Shown: positions 8,067 through 17,263 of the stretch, in pieces
Position numbering within the stretch: the stretch's first letter is position 1
Layout of the letters: each line of letters starts with the position of its first letter
DNA from: CAVTWS01 sp963732655
GTDB taxonomy: Bacteria; Actinomycetota; Acidimicrobiia; Acidimicrobiales; SHLQ01
Direction: 5' to 3'
NCBI GenBank assembly: GCA_963732655.1
Contig: CAVTAI010000013.1
Span: 310,001 to 374,000, forward strand
Length of the DNA stretch: 64,000 nt
The notes under the pieces: model-generated
The model's database searches: none
What the model saw: only the letters and a program-made list of their open reading frames with translations
Told to the model about the DNA's origin: nothing
Made by a program: the position numbers and the translations under genes

Positions 8067-9100
8067 TGACCGACCCGACCCTTCGGATCGGCGTGTTGGG
8101 GTGCGGACGCATCGGGCGCATGCACGCCGAGTTGCTCGCCCGGCGGGTGCCCGGCGCGACGTGTTCTGGTGTCTATGACGTGGTGGCCGAGGCGGCCGCA
8201 AACGTCGCCCGAGAGCTCGGTGTCGTCAACTTCTCGTCGGCGGAGGAGCTCATCGGCTCACCGGACGTCGATGCCGTCGCCATCTGCACGTCGACCGACA
8301 CGCATGTCGCCCTCATCGTGGCGGCGGCCGCGGCCGGTAAGCCCATCCTCTGCGAGAAGCCCGTCTCACTCGACCTCGCCGCCATCGACCAGGCCGTCGC
8401 CGCGGTGGAGCGAGCCGGCGTGCTCTTCCAGATCGGCTTCAACCGGCGGTTCGATCCGAGCCACGCCGAGGTTCAGCGGCGGGTCGACTCCGGCCAGGTG
8501 GGCACGGTGGAGATGGTGAGGATCACCAGCCGCGACCCGGCGCCTCCACCGATCGCCTACATCGAACGCTCGGGTGGCATCTTCCTCGACATGACGATCC
8601 ACGACTTCGACATGGCCCGATTCGTCGCCGGCTCCGATGTCGCCTCGGTGTTCGCCACTGGTGCCGTCCGGGTCGACCCGGCCATCGGCGCCGCGGGCGA
8701 CCTCGACACGGTGACGGTCGTGCTCACCCATGTCGACGGCACCATCACCACGATCGACAACTCACGGCGGGCGGTCTACGGATACGACCAGCGCGTCGAG
8801 GTGTTCGGGTCGGCCGGGATGGCCGCATCGGAGAATCCGTTGGCCACGACGACGGTGTATCGCGGGCTCGACGGCGGCGAGTCGTCGCCACTGCCGTGGT
8901 TCTTCCTCGATCGGTACGTGCCGAGTTACCTCGCCGAATGGGAGGCTTTTGTCGCCGCGGTGAGGTCCGGGGGTCCCAGCCCGGTCACGATGAAGGACGG
9001 ACGTGAACCCCTGGTGATCGGCTTGGCGGCCATGCTGTCCCAGCGCGAGGGTCGCGCGGTGGCCTTGGCCGAGATCGATCCGGCGCGAGCGAGAGGCTGA
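8066..9100 (+). CDS. iolG: Inositol 2-dehydrogenase (IolG-like)
   Basis: NAD-dependent oxidation of myo-inositol to scyllo-inosose, the first step of the pathway. The 344-residue Gfo/Idh protein has the Rossmann motif GVLGCGRIGRMH at residues 8-19. The lysine motif is CEKPVSLD, and the catalytic Asp/His segment is FLDMTIHDFDMARF. Translation is coupled to iolD by a one-base overlap. Substrate assignment rests on family resemblance plus operon context; it could act on another inositol isomer. Confidence 0.9.
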   Translation: MTDPTLRIGVLGCGRIGRMHAELLARRVPGATCSGVYDVVAEAAANVARELGVVNFSSAEELIGSPDVDAVAICTSTDTHVALIVAAAAAGKPILCEKPVSLDLAAIDQAVAAVERAGVLFQIGFNRRFDPSHAEVQRRVDSGQVGTVEMVRITSRDPAPPPIAYIERSGGIFLDMTIHDFDMARFVAGSDVASVFATGAVRVDPAIGAAGDLDTVTVVLTHVDGTITTIDNSRRAVYGYDQRVEVFGSAGMAASENPLATTTVYRGLDGGESSPLPWFFLDRYVPSYLAEWEAFVAAVRSGGPSPVTMKDGREPLVIGLAAMLSQREGRAVALAEIDPARARG

Positions 9101-9102
9101 CC

Positions 9103-10050
9103 ATGAACGATCACGGGCCGGTCGCCCTGGGCTTCGACATCGGCGGGACCAACATCCGGGCCATTCCGGTGAGCCGGAGCGGCCCCCTCGGTGACTGGAT
9201 CCACGTTCGCCGACCCGAAGATCCGACGGTCATGCTGGAGGCGATCGTCGGTCTCTGGCGCCAGGCCTCGGAGAGCCACGACATAGGTGCCATCGGGGTC
9301 GGCTGTGCCGGTGTCGTCGACCGCGAGGGCACCGTTCGCACGTCACCCAACATCGCCATGTTGAGCCACTACCCGATGCGCGCCCAGGTGGCCGGTGCCA
9401 CTGGGTTGCCGGTCGCCGTCGAGAACGACGCCACCGCTGCGGCCTGGGCGGAAGCGTCGGTGGGGGATTCGATCGCCTCGGACCTGGCCTTCGTCACCTT
9501 CGGCACCGGCATCGGCGGTGGTTTCGTTTTGGGCGGTTCCCTCTACCGGGGGGCCTCGGGATTCGCCGGCGAGATCGGCCACATCACCGTGGTGACGGGC
9601 GGCATCTTGTGCGTGTGCGGCCGGCGGGGCTGCTGGGAGCGCTATGCGTCGGGCTCCGCGCTCGGTCACCAGGCCCGAGATGCGGTGGCCGCCGGCCGGG
9701 CTCCGTCCGTGCTGGCCGCGGCGGGGGGCGACCCTCACGCGGTCCGGGGTGAACACGTCCTCAGGCTGGCCGGCGAAGGCGACCTCATCGCCCAGGCGCT
9801 CGTGAACGAGCACGCCCGCTGGATCGCTGTCGGCCTCGACAGCCTGGCCAACGTGCTCGATCCGTCGACCTTCGTCCTGGGCGGCGGGGTCAGCGAAGCC
9901 GGTGAGACGTTCCGTTCGGCGGTCGAGGCGGCCTACCGACTGGCCGTGGTCGATCGAGACGCCCGAGAGCCGGCGGTCATCCGCCTGTCCGAATACGGCG
10001 ACCGGGCCGGTGCCATCGGGGCCGGGCTGGTGGCCCTCGATCTGCTGTAG
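9103..10050 (+). CDS. ROK-family sugar kinase
   Basis: A 315-residue ROK protein without an N-terminal HTH, hence a kinase and not a repressor. It shows the phosphate-1 motif GFDIGGTNIRA, ENDATAAAWAE, GTGIGGGFVLGG, EIGHITV and the ROK zinc motif CVCGRRGCWE. Glucokinase or another hexose kinase is likely; the role in an inositol operon is not evident from sequence. It is the last gene of the operon, 2 nt after iolG. A short GC hairpin (10053-10064) lies between it and the convergent downstream gene. Confidence 0.88.
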   Translation: MNDHGPVALGFDIGGTNIRAIPVSRSGPLGDWIHVRRPEDPTVMLEAIVGLWRQASESHDIGAIGVGCAGVVDREGTVRTSPNIAMLSHYPMRAQVAGATGLPVAVENDATAAAWAEASVGDSIASDLAFVTFGTGIGGGFVLGGSLYRGASGFAGEIGHITVVTGGILCVCGRRGCWERYASGSALGHQARDAVAAGRAPSVLAAAGGDPHAVRGEHVLRLAGEGDLIAQALVNEHARWIAVGLDSLANVLDPSTFVLGGGVSEAGETFRSAVEAAYRLAVVDRDAREPAVIRLSEYGDRAGAIGAGLVALDLL

Positions 10051-10065
10051 GCGGCGCGAGCGCCC

Positions 10066-11232
10066 TCAGGCGGTGAGGCGCCGAGCAGCGTGGTCGGTGA
10101 GCGCGGCGCCGACCGTGCCGATGTCGTCCCCCCGCTCCAGGCAGTCGAGGAGGACCTCGGCGGCCGATGGGGGTGTGAGCCGACCGACGGGCTGATCCCG
10201 ATCGAGGTTGGTCGGAAACGAGTAGCCCTCGGCGCAGGCGGCGACGGCCCGACGGGCACCGTCGATGTCGCCGGCGGCCCACCGCTGGCGCACCACCGGA
10301 TACACCGCCAACGACATCCGGTACCGATCCACCGACTCCATGGCCCGGCCGAACGCCGAGGAGATCTGGAGCAGGTTGGCCATCCGGATCACGTCCGGGG
10401 TGCGGTTGGTACCCGCGGCGTGGAACACCGCCGGGTTGAGCAGCACCAGGTCACCCGGGCCGAGGTCGAGTTGGATGTGATGCTCGGCGAAGTACTCGAC
10501 GAACTCGGGACGCCGCCAGGCCAGGTAGCCGGGCTCGTACAGCTGCGACCAGGGCAGGATCATCGTGGTCCCGGACGTGGCCGGCATGTCGACATGCGCC
10601 ACCACACCCTGCAAGGTGAGCAGCGGGGACATGCGGTGCACGTGCGGCGGGTACTGCTCGGCGGTCTCATCGGTGAGGAATCCGAGGTGATAGTCGCGAT
10701 GGGGCATCTGGGCGTCGCCCCCGGGATTGACGACGTTGACCTGCGAGGTGATCTGGTAGCCCGGTCCGAGCCACGCTGACGCGGCGAGGGCCACGAAGTC
10801 GTTGCTGTAGTAGTCGACGAAGGTCTCCGGATCGAGCAGCGCCAGCTTTTCCAGCGCGTTCCAGACCCGGTCGTTGTCCCCGGGTTTGGCGTAGTGATCA
10901 CCGGCTTGGATCCCGGCCTGACGCTCACGTTCGATGATCGTGCGGAAGGCGTCCGAAGCCCGGTCGACGATGTCCGGTGGCACCGCCGCGGTGATGACGA
11001 GAACCCCGGGACCGTCGGACAAGACGAAGGCCCATTCCGCTCGGAGGGCATCGTCGGTCGTATCGGAGTCGAGCCGGCGGCGGAGCTCGGGGCCGTCGTA
11101 CACCGGAATCCCCGAACGCACCGTCGAGGCCAGGGGGTAGTCGATCGGATTGGTCTCGCTTTCGACGACGGTGCGGAAGTCCTCGAGCCGGCAATCCGAC
11201 GCCCGGAATCGGTTCGGCGAGAGTCGAGTCAC
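10066..11232 (-). CDS. Phytanoyl-CoA dioxygenase (PhyH) family protein
   Basis: A 388-residue Fe(II)/2-oxoglutarate oxygenase. The first two iron ligands are H178 and D180 (MPHRDYHLGF), the distal His is H271 (NPAVFHAAGTNRT), and R277 or R283 would bind 2-oxoglutarate. The substrate is unknown; the family hydroxylates acyl-CoAs, betaines and various small molecules. It is convergent with the iol operon (15-nt gap) and lies downstream of an SDR on the same strand, 32 nt away, so the two are probably co-transcribed. Confidence 0.85.
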   Translation of the reverse strand: MTRLSPNRFRASDCRLEDFRTVVESETNPIDYPLASTVRSGIPVYDGPELRRRLDSDTTDDALRAEWAFVLSDGPGVLVITAAVPPDIVDRASDAFRTIIERERQAGIQAGDHYAKPGDNDRVWNALEKLALLDPETFVDYYSNDFVALAASAWLGPGYQITSQVNVVNPGGDAQMPHRDYHLGFLTDETAEQYPPHVHRMSPLLTLQGVVAHVDMPATSGTTMILPWSQLYEPGYLAWRRPEFVEYFAEHHIQLDLGPGDLVLLNPAVFHAAGTNRTPDVIRMANLLQISSAFGRAMESVDRYRMSLAVYPVVRQRWAAGDIDGARRAVAACAEGYSFPTNLDRDQPVGRLTPPSAAEVLLDCLERGDDIGTVGAALTDHAARRLTA

Positions 11233-11264
11233 AGACGCCAGCTTACGAGCTGCGCCCGATCCCG

Positions 11265-12107
11265 TCAGCTGAGCTTCGCGCTCATGACCCCGTCACCCAT
11301 CTGCTTCATGATGCGGACGGATTCGCTGCGGCCCATGCCGCCCATCGCCTTGGCCCCGTCACGCATCTCTTGTCCGACGAACCACACCGGGCCGTTGTCC
11401 GACAGGTTGGCCAGGGCCTCGGCCACGACCTCCTCGGGTGTCGCGGCACCCGGGATGGGAGTGCCGTCGTCGGGGTGCGCCAGGTTGCCGCGTTTGACGA
11501 GGAGCGTGCGGAGCGCAGGTGTGTCGGTCACGCTGAGGACGAGGGACAAGACGTCGACGCCGTGGTGTTCGAGCTCAGCCCACAGCCCCTCGGCCAGCAC
11601 CATGTCGAACGCCTTGGTGGCCGAGTAGGTGACGCGGTTGACGCCCCCGCCGATCACCGCTCCCGACGACAGGAGGATGATGCCGCCGCGCCCGCGATCG
11701 CGCATCGGTGCCGCGAACGTGTGGCAGAGCTGAAGCGGGGCCACGCAGTTGCGTTGCACCATCGCCAGCGCATCGGCGACCGGGAGGTCGAGGAACTCCT
11801 CGTAATACGGATCGGCTCCGGCGCAGTAGACGAACATGCCGACCTCCAGTCCCGTCGTGGTGTCGGTCAGCTCCGCAGCGGCGCCAGCGTCGGCGAGGTC
11901 GACGGCCACGCAGCGCGTTTCCACACCATGGCGTGACCGGATGTCGTGGGCGACTTCTTCCAGCAACGCCGGGCGTCGGGACACGAGGACGACGTTGAGT
12001 CCGTGCTCGGCGAAGGCGTGGGCGAACGCCGAACCGACACCGTCGGACGCTCCGGCGACGAGCGCCCACGGTCCGTAGCGGGCGGAGAGGGCTGGCGTGT
12101 CAGCCAT
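11265..12107 (-). CDS. Short-chain dehydrogenase/reductase
   Basis: A 280-residue SDR with the cofactor motif GASDGVGSAF near the N-terminus and the catalytic YSATK. The start was set at ATG 12107 (MADTPALSARYG), which has GAGGTCGAG upstream. An ATG at 12152 is possible, but the longer open frame beyond it would run into the promoter of the divergent lipoprotein gene. The substrate is unknown. The 155-bp gap to 12263 must hold divergent promoters. Confidence 0.82.
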   Translation of the reverse strand: MADTPALSARYGPWALVAGASDGVGSAFAHAFAEHGLNVVLVSRRPALLEEVAHDIRSRHGVETRCVAVDLADAGAAAELTDTTTGLEVGMFVYCAGADPYYEEFLDLPVADALAMVQRNCVAPLQLCHTFAAPMRDRGRGGIILLSSGAVIGGGVNRVTYSATKAFDMVLAEGLWAELEHHGVDVLSLVLSVTDTPALRTLLVKRGNLAHPDDGTPIPGAATPEEVVAEALANLSDNGPVWFVGQEMRDGAKAMGGMGRSESVRIMKQMGDGVMSAKLS

Positions 12108-12262
12108 CGTCTCGACCTCGTCGGCTGGCGATGAACGGGGATCGTAGGTCATCGGTACCGTCTCGATTCCGAACGCTGTGCCGGACTTACGTCCTCTCCG
12201 CACGCATGTTACGTTCCTCAGGTCGGCCACTGGGGATGGTGCAGCCGACGTTAGGGGGAGAC

Positions 12263-13744
12263 ATGTCGACAAGGACGAGCCGCTGCCTGTTCGCGCTGGC
12301 GATGACGATGGGGCTACTCGCCGCAGCGTGCGGAAACTCAGACGACGACGACGTCGCCGAGTCCGAGACGGTCGAATCGACTGACGGCGGCGCAGCCGAG
12401 GAGACGATCACGACCGCGCCGCCCGCCGAGGACGCCGCCGAGGGTGCGACGACGACGACGGGGGCCGAGGCAGACGAAGGCAGCTCGGGCACAGGGGCTA
12501 GCACCTTTCCGACGAGCTTCCCCGCCGACTTCGTGGCGCTCGACGTGCCCGGCGTGACCGACACCGAGATCCGGTACGCGGTCATCGCCACCGAGGCCAA
12601 CAACCCACTGGGGACCTGCATCCGACCGTGTTACACGGACGGCATCGAGGCCTACTTCCGGTACGTGAACGAGAACGGCGGCATCTACGGCCGCCAGCTC
12701 GTCATCGGCCAGAACCTCGATGACGAGTTGTCCAACAACCAGGTGCGCACGGAGGAGGTGCTGGCCGAAGGAGACGCGTTCGGCGTGTTCGGTTCGACTC
12801 TCGTCTTCAGTGGCGCGCCGGTGCTGCAGGACAACGGGGTACCGACCTACATCTTCGGGATTCACGCCGTGGAGCAGGCCGATCGTGACGCCATCTTCGG
12901 TCACAACGGCCAGGCCTGTGCCACGTGCACGAACCGCACCATCCCGTACCTGGCCCGCGAGGCCGGGGCGACGTCTGTCGGTCTGCTCGGGTACGGAATA
13001 TCGGAAAACTCCAAGCAGTGCGCCGGCGCCTACCGGGATTCGATCGAGCAGTACAGCGAGGACGTCGGGGGCATCACCGTCGGCTACTTCAACGACGACC
13101 TCGACTTCGGCCTGTCGAACGGCATCGCCCCCGAGGTGACGGCCATGCTCGAGGCGGGGGTCGACTTCGTCGCGACGTGTATGGACCTCAACGGCATGCT
13201 GACGCTGGCGCAGGAGCTCGATCGTCAGGGCGGCCAGGATGTCGTGCTCCAGCACCCCAACACCTACAACCTGGACTTCGCCCGTGAAGCTGGTGACCTG
13301 TTCGCCGGCGACTACGTGATCACGGCGTTCCGGCCCTTCGAGGCGGCGGGCGACAATCCGGCCATCGCCGCCTTCTTCGAGCAGATGGAGGCCCTCGACC
13401 AGGACCTCACCGAAGCTTCGATGATTGGCTGGCTCAATGCCGATCTTGCGGTCCGGGGCCTGATCGAGGCCGGTCCGGAGTTCGACCGCCCGTCGGTGCT
13501 CGCCGCCACGAACGCCATCACGGACTACAGCGCCGGCGGGCTCGTGGTCCCGATCGACTGGACTCGTCAGCACACGCCGCCGGTCGAGGGTGATCCCGCC
13601 AACGACTATGCGCAGGAATGCTTCGCCGCCGTACAGTTCGACGGCCAGGACTTCATTGCCATCTCGGGCGACACCACGCCGTGGTTGTGCTGGCCGAATG
13701 ACACGCTCGAGTGGGGCGAACCGGTCCCGACCGACTTCGGGTAG
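12263..13744 (+). CDS. ABC transporter substrate-binding lipoprotein (Peripla_BP_6 type)
   Basis: A 493-residue exported lipoprotein. The signal peptide ends in the lipobox LAAAC (near residue 22), followed by an Asp/Glu/Thr-rich linker (about 30-85) and a binding domain of the branched-chain amino-acid (LivJ) type. ATG 12263 has AGGGGGAG 4-5 nt upstream. No cognate permease or ATPase follows; the next genes are a DapB-like dehydrogenase, an amidohydrolase and a CoA ligase. It may therefore deliver a carboxylic-acid substrate to a Liv-type permease encoded elsewhere, possibly at 50-61 kb (inference). Confidence 0.88.
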   Translation: MSTRTSRCLFALAMTMGLLAAACGNSDDDDVAESETVESTDGGAAEETITTAPPAEDAAEGATTTTGAEADEGSSGTGASTFPTSFPADFVALDVPGVTDTEIRYAVIATEANNPLGTCIRPCYTDGIEAYFRYVNENGGIYGRQLVIGQNLDDELSNNQVRTEEVLAEGDAFGVFGSTLVFSGAPVLQDNGVPTYIFGIHAVEQADRDAIFGHNGQACATCTNRTIPYLAREAGATSVGLLGYGISENSKQCAGAYRDSIEQYSEDVGGITVGYFNDDLDFGLSNGIAPEVTAMLEAGVDFVATCMDLNGMLTLAQELDRQGGQDVVLQHPNTYNLDFAREAGDLFAGDYVITAFRPFEAAGDNPAIAAFFEQMEALDQDLTEASMIGWLNADLAVRGLIEAGPEFDRPSVLAATNAITDYSAGGLVVPIDWTRQHTPPVEGDPANDYAQECFAAVQFDGQDFIAISGDTTPWLCWPNDTLEWGEPVPTDFG

Positions 13745-13772
13745 GAAGGCAAACGATGCGGAGTGACCGGCG

Positions 13773-14924
13773 GTGACGGTGTACCGGGTCATCCAATGGG
13801 CGACTGGTGCCGTCGGCCGACATGCAGTCGCGGCGATCCACGATCATCCGGAAATGGAGCTCGTGGGCGCCCGCGTGTACAGCGCCGACAAGGCCGGTCG
13901 CGATGTCGGCGAGCTCTGCGGCATCGGCCCCACCGGCATCCTCGCCACCGCCGATCGAGACGAGATCCTCGGCCTCGACGCTGACTGCGTGATCTACGCC
14001 GCCCAGGGCGAGATGGATCCGTTGGGTGCACTCGACGACATCTGCCTGCTCCTCGCGTCGGGCAAGAACGTCGTGTCGACGGCGGTCACAGCACTGATCT
14101 ATCCCAAGAGCGCCGGACCGGTGTTCGTCGATCGACTCGAGGCGGCGTGCCGGGCTGGTGGCACGTCCTTCCACGGCACGGGCATCGAGCCCGGGTGGGC
14201 CGGCGAGGTCCTGCCCCTCACCATGTCGTGCCTGTTCCGGTACATCGAGTCGATCCGTGTCCAGGAGCTGATGGACTACTCGAACTATGACAGTCGGGAC
14301 ATGCTCGTCGACATCATGGGATTCGGGTTGCCGCCTGATGCCCCGGTCGCCCTCGCCGATGCCGATCTCGTCGGCGTCACCTTCAAGGCGCCGCTCATGC
14401 TGGTGGCCGAGGGTCTGGGCGCCACGATCGAGGAGTTCGTGTACCACCGTGAGGTCGCAGTCGCCCAGGAGAGCTTCGACATCACCGCTACCCGCATCGA
14501 AGCCGGCACCGTGTCGGCGCAGCGGTACTCGTTCACGGCGATCATCCACGGCCGACCAGCGCTGACCATCGAGCACATCACCCGGCTTCGCGACGATCAG
14601 GCCCCGGACTGGCCACGCGGACGCGGCTGGACGGTCGAGGTCGAGGGCTCGCCCTCGATGTCGCTGGTGTCGGAGATCGGGGTCCACGGCGAGGACGAGA
14701 ACGACCAGGGCTGCATGGGCACCGCGATGCACGCCGTGCACGCCATCCCGCACGTGTGCGCGGCGGCACCGGGAGTCCGCACGTTCCTCGATCTCCCGAT
14801 GATCACCGGACGCCATGCCTTTCGGCCACCGTCGCGGAGCATGGAGAAACGCGCTCATGACTCGAAGCCATCGATTGCCTTGCCAATGTCGGGCTGGGTG
14901 ACACGAAACAGCCGGACTGGATGA
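13773..14924 (+). CDS. DapB-like NAD(P)H-dependent dehydrogenase
   Basis: A 383-residue protein with a Rossmann start (VIQWATGAVGRHAV) typical of the dihydrodipicolinate reductase-like group that includes 2,4-diaminopentanoate dehydrogenase. The role here is unknown. GTG 13773 lies 29 nt after the lipoprotein gene. Family similarity fades after about residue 355, and the last 25 or so residues read through sequence that in another frame encodes the N-terminus of the next gene. The C-terminal tail is therefore probably a frameshift artefact. Confidence 0.75.
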   Translation: MTVYRVIQWATGAVGRHAVAAIHDHPEMELVGARVYSADKAGRDVGELCGIGPTGILATADRDEILGLDADCVIYAAQGEMDPLGALDDICLLLASGKNVVSTAVTALIYPKSAGPVFVDRLEAACRAGGTSFHGTGIEPGWAGEVLPLTMSCLFRYIESIRVQELMDYSNYDSRDMLVDIMGFGLPPDAPVALADADLVGVTFKAPLMLVAEGLGATIEEFVYHREVAVAQESFDITATRIEAGTVSAQRYSFTAIIHGRPALTIEHITRLRDDQAPDWPRGRGWTVEVEGSPSMSLVSEIGVHGEDENDQGCMGTAMHAVHAIPHVCAAAPGVRTFLDLPMITGRHAFRPPSRSMEKRAHDSKPSIALPMSGWVTRNSRTG

Positions 14925-15691
14925 CGAGGGTCAAGGAGGACTATTTCAAGGGCGGCGACGGCTTCATGGCCAGCCAGGACCTCAACGAGTTCCTCGACCA
15001 CATGGATGCCAACGGCGTCGAGCGGGCCATCCTCCTGACCCAGCTGTCCACGCCGGACGACCGGGCGCGCCGGTACGCCGACGCCCGGCCCGATCGGTTC
15101 TCGCTCGGCATCGGCGGGTTCAACCTGCTGCGCCCCATGCCGTCGCTGCGGGAGCTCGAAGTGGCGGCGCGAGATCTGCCCGTCTCCTACGCCGTGATCG
15201 GGCCGAGCTTCTGGGGTGACGGCATGTATCCGGCCACCGATGCGGTCTACGCGCCGCTGTATACGAAGTGCTGCGACCTCGATCTGCCGTTGTGCATGAA
15301 CACGGGCCTCCCCGGTCCACCGATCCCCGGGGAGGTGCAGAACCCCATCTATCTCGACCGGGTGTGCGTTCGGTTCCCGGAGCTCAAGCTGTGCATGATC
15401 CACGGCGCCGATCCGTGGTGGGACACCGCGATCCGGCTCATGATCAAGTACAAGAACCTGCGTTTGATGACCTCCGCGTGGTCACCGAAGCGTCTGCCCG
15501 AATCGCTCCTGCACTTCATGAAGACCCGAGGCAAGGACCGGGTCATCTTCGCGTCGGACCACCCGGTGCTCACCATGGAGCGTTGCGTCGGTGAGGCCAC
15601 GGCGCTCGGTTTGCCTGACGACATCCTCGACGGCTGGCTCTACGGGAACGCCGAGGCTTTCTTCTTCTCGAGCGGAGGCACCAGCACGTGA
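14921..15691 (+). CDS. Amidohydrolase-2 family metal-dependent hydrolase, 5' end disturbed
   Basis: TIM-barrel hydrolase or decarboxylase of the amidohydrolase-2 family (256 residues from ATG 14921). Typical elements are NGVERAILL, MIHGADPWW and VIFASDHPV near the C-terminus. The same frame upstream of the ATG encodes IDCLANVGLGDTKQPDW, which looks like the real N-terminus, back to about 14861, with no standard start codon. An ATG at 14857 is one base out of phase: ATG, A, CTC GAA GCC ATC GAT TGC. One extra A there would explain both this missing start and the odd tail of the preceding gene. It is coupled to the CoA ligase by GTGA. Confidence 0.78.
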   Translation: MTRVKEDYFKGGDGFMASQDLNEFLDHMDANGVERAILLTQLSTPDDRARRYADARPDRFSLGIGGFNLLRPMPSLRELEVAARDLPVSYAVIGPSFWGDGMYPATDAVYAPLYTKCCDLDLPLCMNTGLPGPPIPGEVQNPIYLDRVCVRFPELKLCMIHGADPWWDTAIRLMIKYKNLRLMTSAWSPKRLPESLLHFMKTRGKDRVIFASDHPVLTMERCVGEATALGLPDDILDGWLYGNAEAFFFSSGGTST

Positions 15692-17214
15692 GCGCACACG
15701 ACGGAACGTTCTGGGGGCTCATCACCGCCCGCGCCGACACTACGCCCGACTCTCCCTTCCTGGAGGACGAGGACCGCCGGTCGGTGACCTTCGGCGAGTT
15801 TCGCTCGCTCGCCGAGCGGGTGGCCGCCGGCCTGATCGCCGAGGGGGTTGACCTGTCGGGTGTGGTCAGCTGGCAGCTCCCGACCACCATCGACACCGTG
15901 GTGCTGATGGCGGCGCTGGCCCGGCTCGGGGTCGCCCAGAACCCGATCATCCCCATCCTGCGCGAGCGCGAGGTGCGGTACATCCTCAGCGAGGCGAAGT
16001 CGTCGTCGCTGTTCGTACGCCCCGTCTGGCGCGGGTTCGACCACGAAGGTCTGGCCCACGAACTGGCCGGTGAGCTGGGTTTCGAGGTCCGCTCGAGCGA
16101 CACCCTGCCCATGGGCGACCCCGCGACCCTGCCCCCGGTCTCGGCGGGCGACGACCTCCGGTGGCTGTTCTACACATCGGGTTCGACTGCTGACCCCAAG
16201 GGCGTCTGGCACCGCGACGGGTCGGCGGTCGCTGGGAGGAACGGTTTCGTCGGCAACCTCCGCCCCCGGCCCGACGACGTGCTTCCCATCGCCTTCCCGA
16301 TCGCCCACATCGGCGGCGTCTGCATGCTGTCGGCCGCGCTCACCGTCGGCTTCAAGATCGTCCTCCTGCACACGTTCGATCCGGCGACCAGCCCCCAGCT
16401 GATGGCTGATCGGGGAGCCACGTTCCTCGGCAGCGCCCTGCCGTTCTTCGTCGCCTACCTGCAGGCCCAGCGCGAGTACGGCGAGGAGCCGTTGTTCCCG
16501 AGGTTGCGGACCTGCGTCAACGGCGGTGCTCCGAAGCCGCCAACGCTTCATGCCGAGGTGAAAGAGCAGCTCGGCGGCCTCGGGGTCGTCGGGAGCTGGG
16601 GTCTGACGGAGTTCCCGGTCGCCACGAGCGGCGGATTCGACGATGACGACGAGCAGCTCGCCGCCACCGAGGGGGTGGCGTCGCCCGGGGTCGAGATCCG
16701 TGTCGTGGCGCTCGATGGCACCGAGTGCGGTCCCGGCGAGGAGGGCGAGCTGCGGTTGCGGGGTCCCCAGATGTTCGCCGGCTACGCGGACCCGGCGCTC
16801 GATGCGGGCGCCAAGGACGAGTTGGGGTACTTCCGGACCGGCGACCTCGGCATCGTCGGCCCGGCGGGGCACGTGACCATCACGGGCCGCGTGAAGGACA
16901 TCATCATCCGCAACGCCGAGAACATCTCCGCCGCGGAGATCGAGAACCTGCTGCACGAGCATCCCGGCATCGCCGATGTGGCCGTCATCGGCGTGCCCGA
17001 TCCCCGCACGGGCGAGAAGGTCTGCGCAGTGGTGGTGGCCGCCGGCCCCGACGTGCCGACCCTGGCCGGCATCGCGTCGTTCTGCGCCGAGCGGGGCCTG
17101 GCGCGTCAGAAGAGCCCGGAGCGGCTCGAGGTGGTCGACGAGATTCCTCGTAACGCCATGGGCAAAGCCGAGAAGGTCATCCTCCGCCGTCGGTTCGCCG
17201 GTCCGGCCGAGTAG
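15688..17214 (+). CDS. AMP-dependent acyl-CoA synthetase
   Basis: A 508-residue ANL-superfamily ligase that forms acyl-CoA through acyl-AMP. The P-loop is FYTSGSTADPKGVW, the A5-like motif is GSWGLTEFP, the A8-like hinge is FRTGDLG...GRVKDIIIRNAENISAAEIE, and the catalytic A10 Lys lies in PRNAMGKAEK. The substrate is not predictable; its place after an amidohydrolase and a binding protein suggests activation of a carboxylate imported or released by those proteins. GTG 15688 overlaps the preceding stop. It is convergent with xylA, 49 nt away. Confidence 0.9.
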   Translation: MSAHDGTFWGLITARADTTPDSPFLEDEDRRSVTFGEFRSLAERVAAGLIAEGVDLSGVVSWQLPTTIDTVVLMAALARLGVAQNPIIPILREREVRYILSEAKSSSLFVRPVWRGFDHEGLAHELAGELGFEVRSSDTLPMGDPATLPPVSAGDDLRWLFYTSGSTADPKGVWHRDGSAVAGRNGFVGNLRPRPDDVLPIAFPIAHIGGVCMLSAALTVGFKIVLLHTFDPATSPQLMADRGATFLGSALPFFVAYLQAQREYGEEPLFPRLRTCVNGGAPKPPTLHAEVKEQLGGLGVVGSWGLTEFPVATSGGFDDDDEQLAATEGVASPGVEIRVVALDGTECGPGEEGELRLRGPQMFAGYADPALDAGAKDELGYFRTGDLGIVGPAGHVTITGRVKDIIIRNAENISAAEIENLLHEHPGIADVAVIGVPDPRTGEKVCAVVVAAGPDVPTLAGIASFCAERGLARQKSPERLEVVDEIPRNAMGKAEKVILRRRFAGPAE

Positions 17215-17263
17215 CCCGGAACGGCGGACGTGACGCCACCCGAAGCGCAGGCCCGGCGGGGGC

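Noticed and set aside
10053..10064. GGCGCGAGCGCC between the iol operon and the convergent PhyH gene as a terminator.
   Set aside because: Only a 4-bp stem with a 4-nt loop and no T-run; too weak to call as a feature.
12108..12262. Riboswitch or small RNA in the divergent region before the lipoprotein gene.
   Set aside because: No recognisable conserved riboswitch core or strong stem; only the expected promoters can be assumed.
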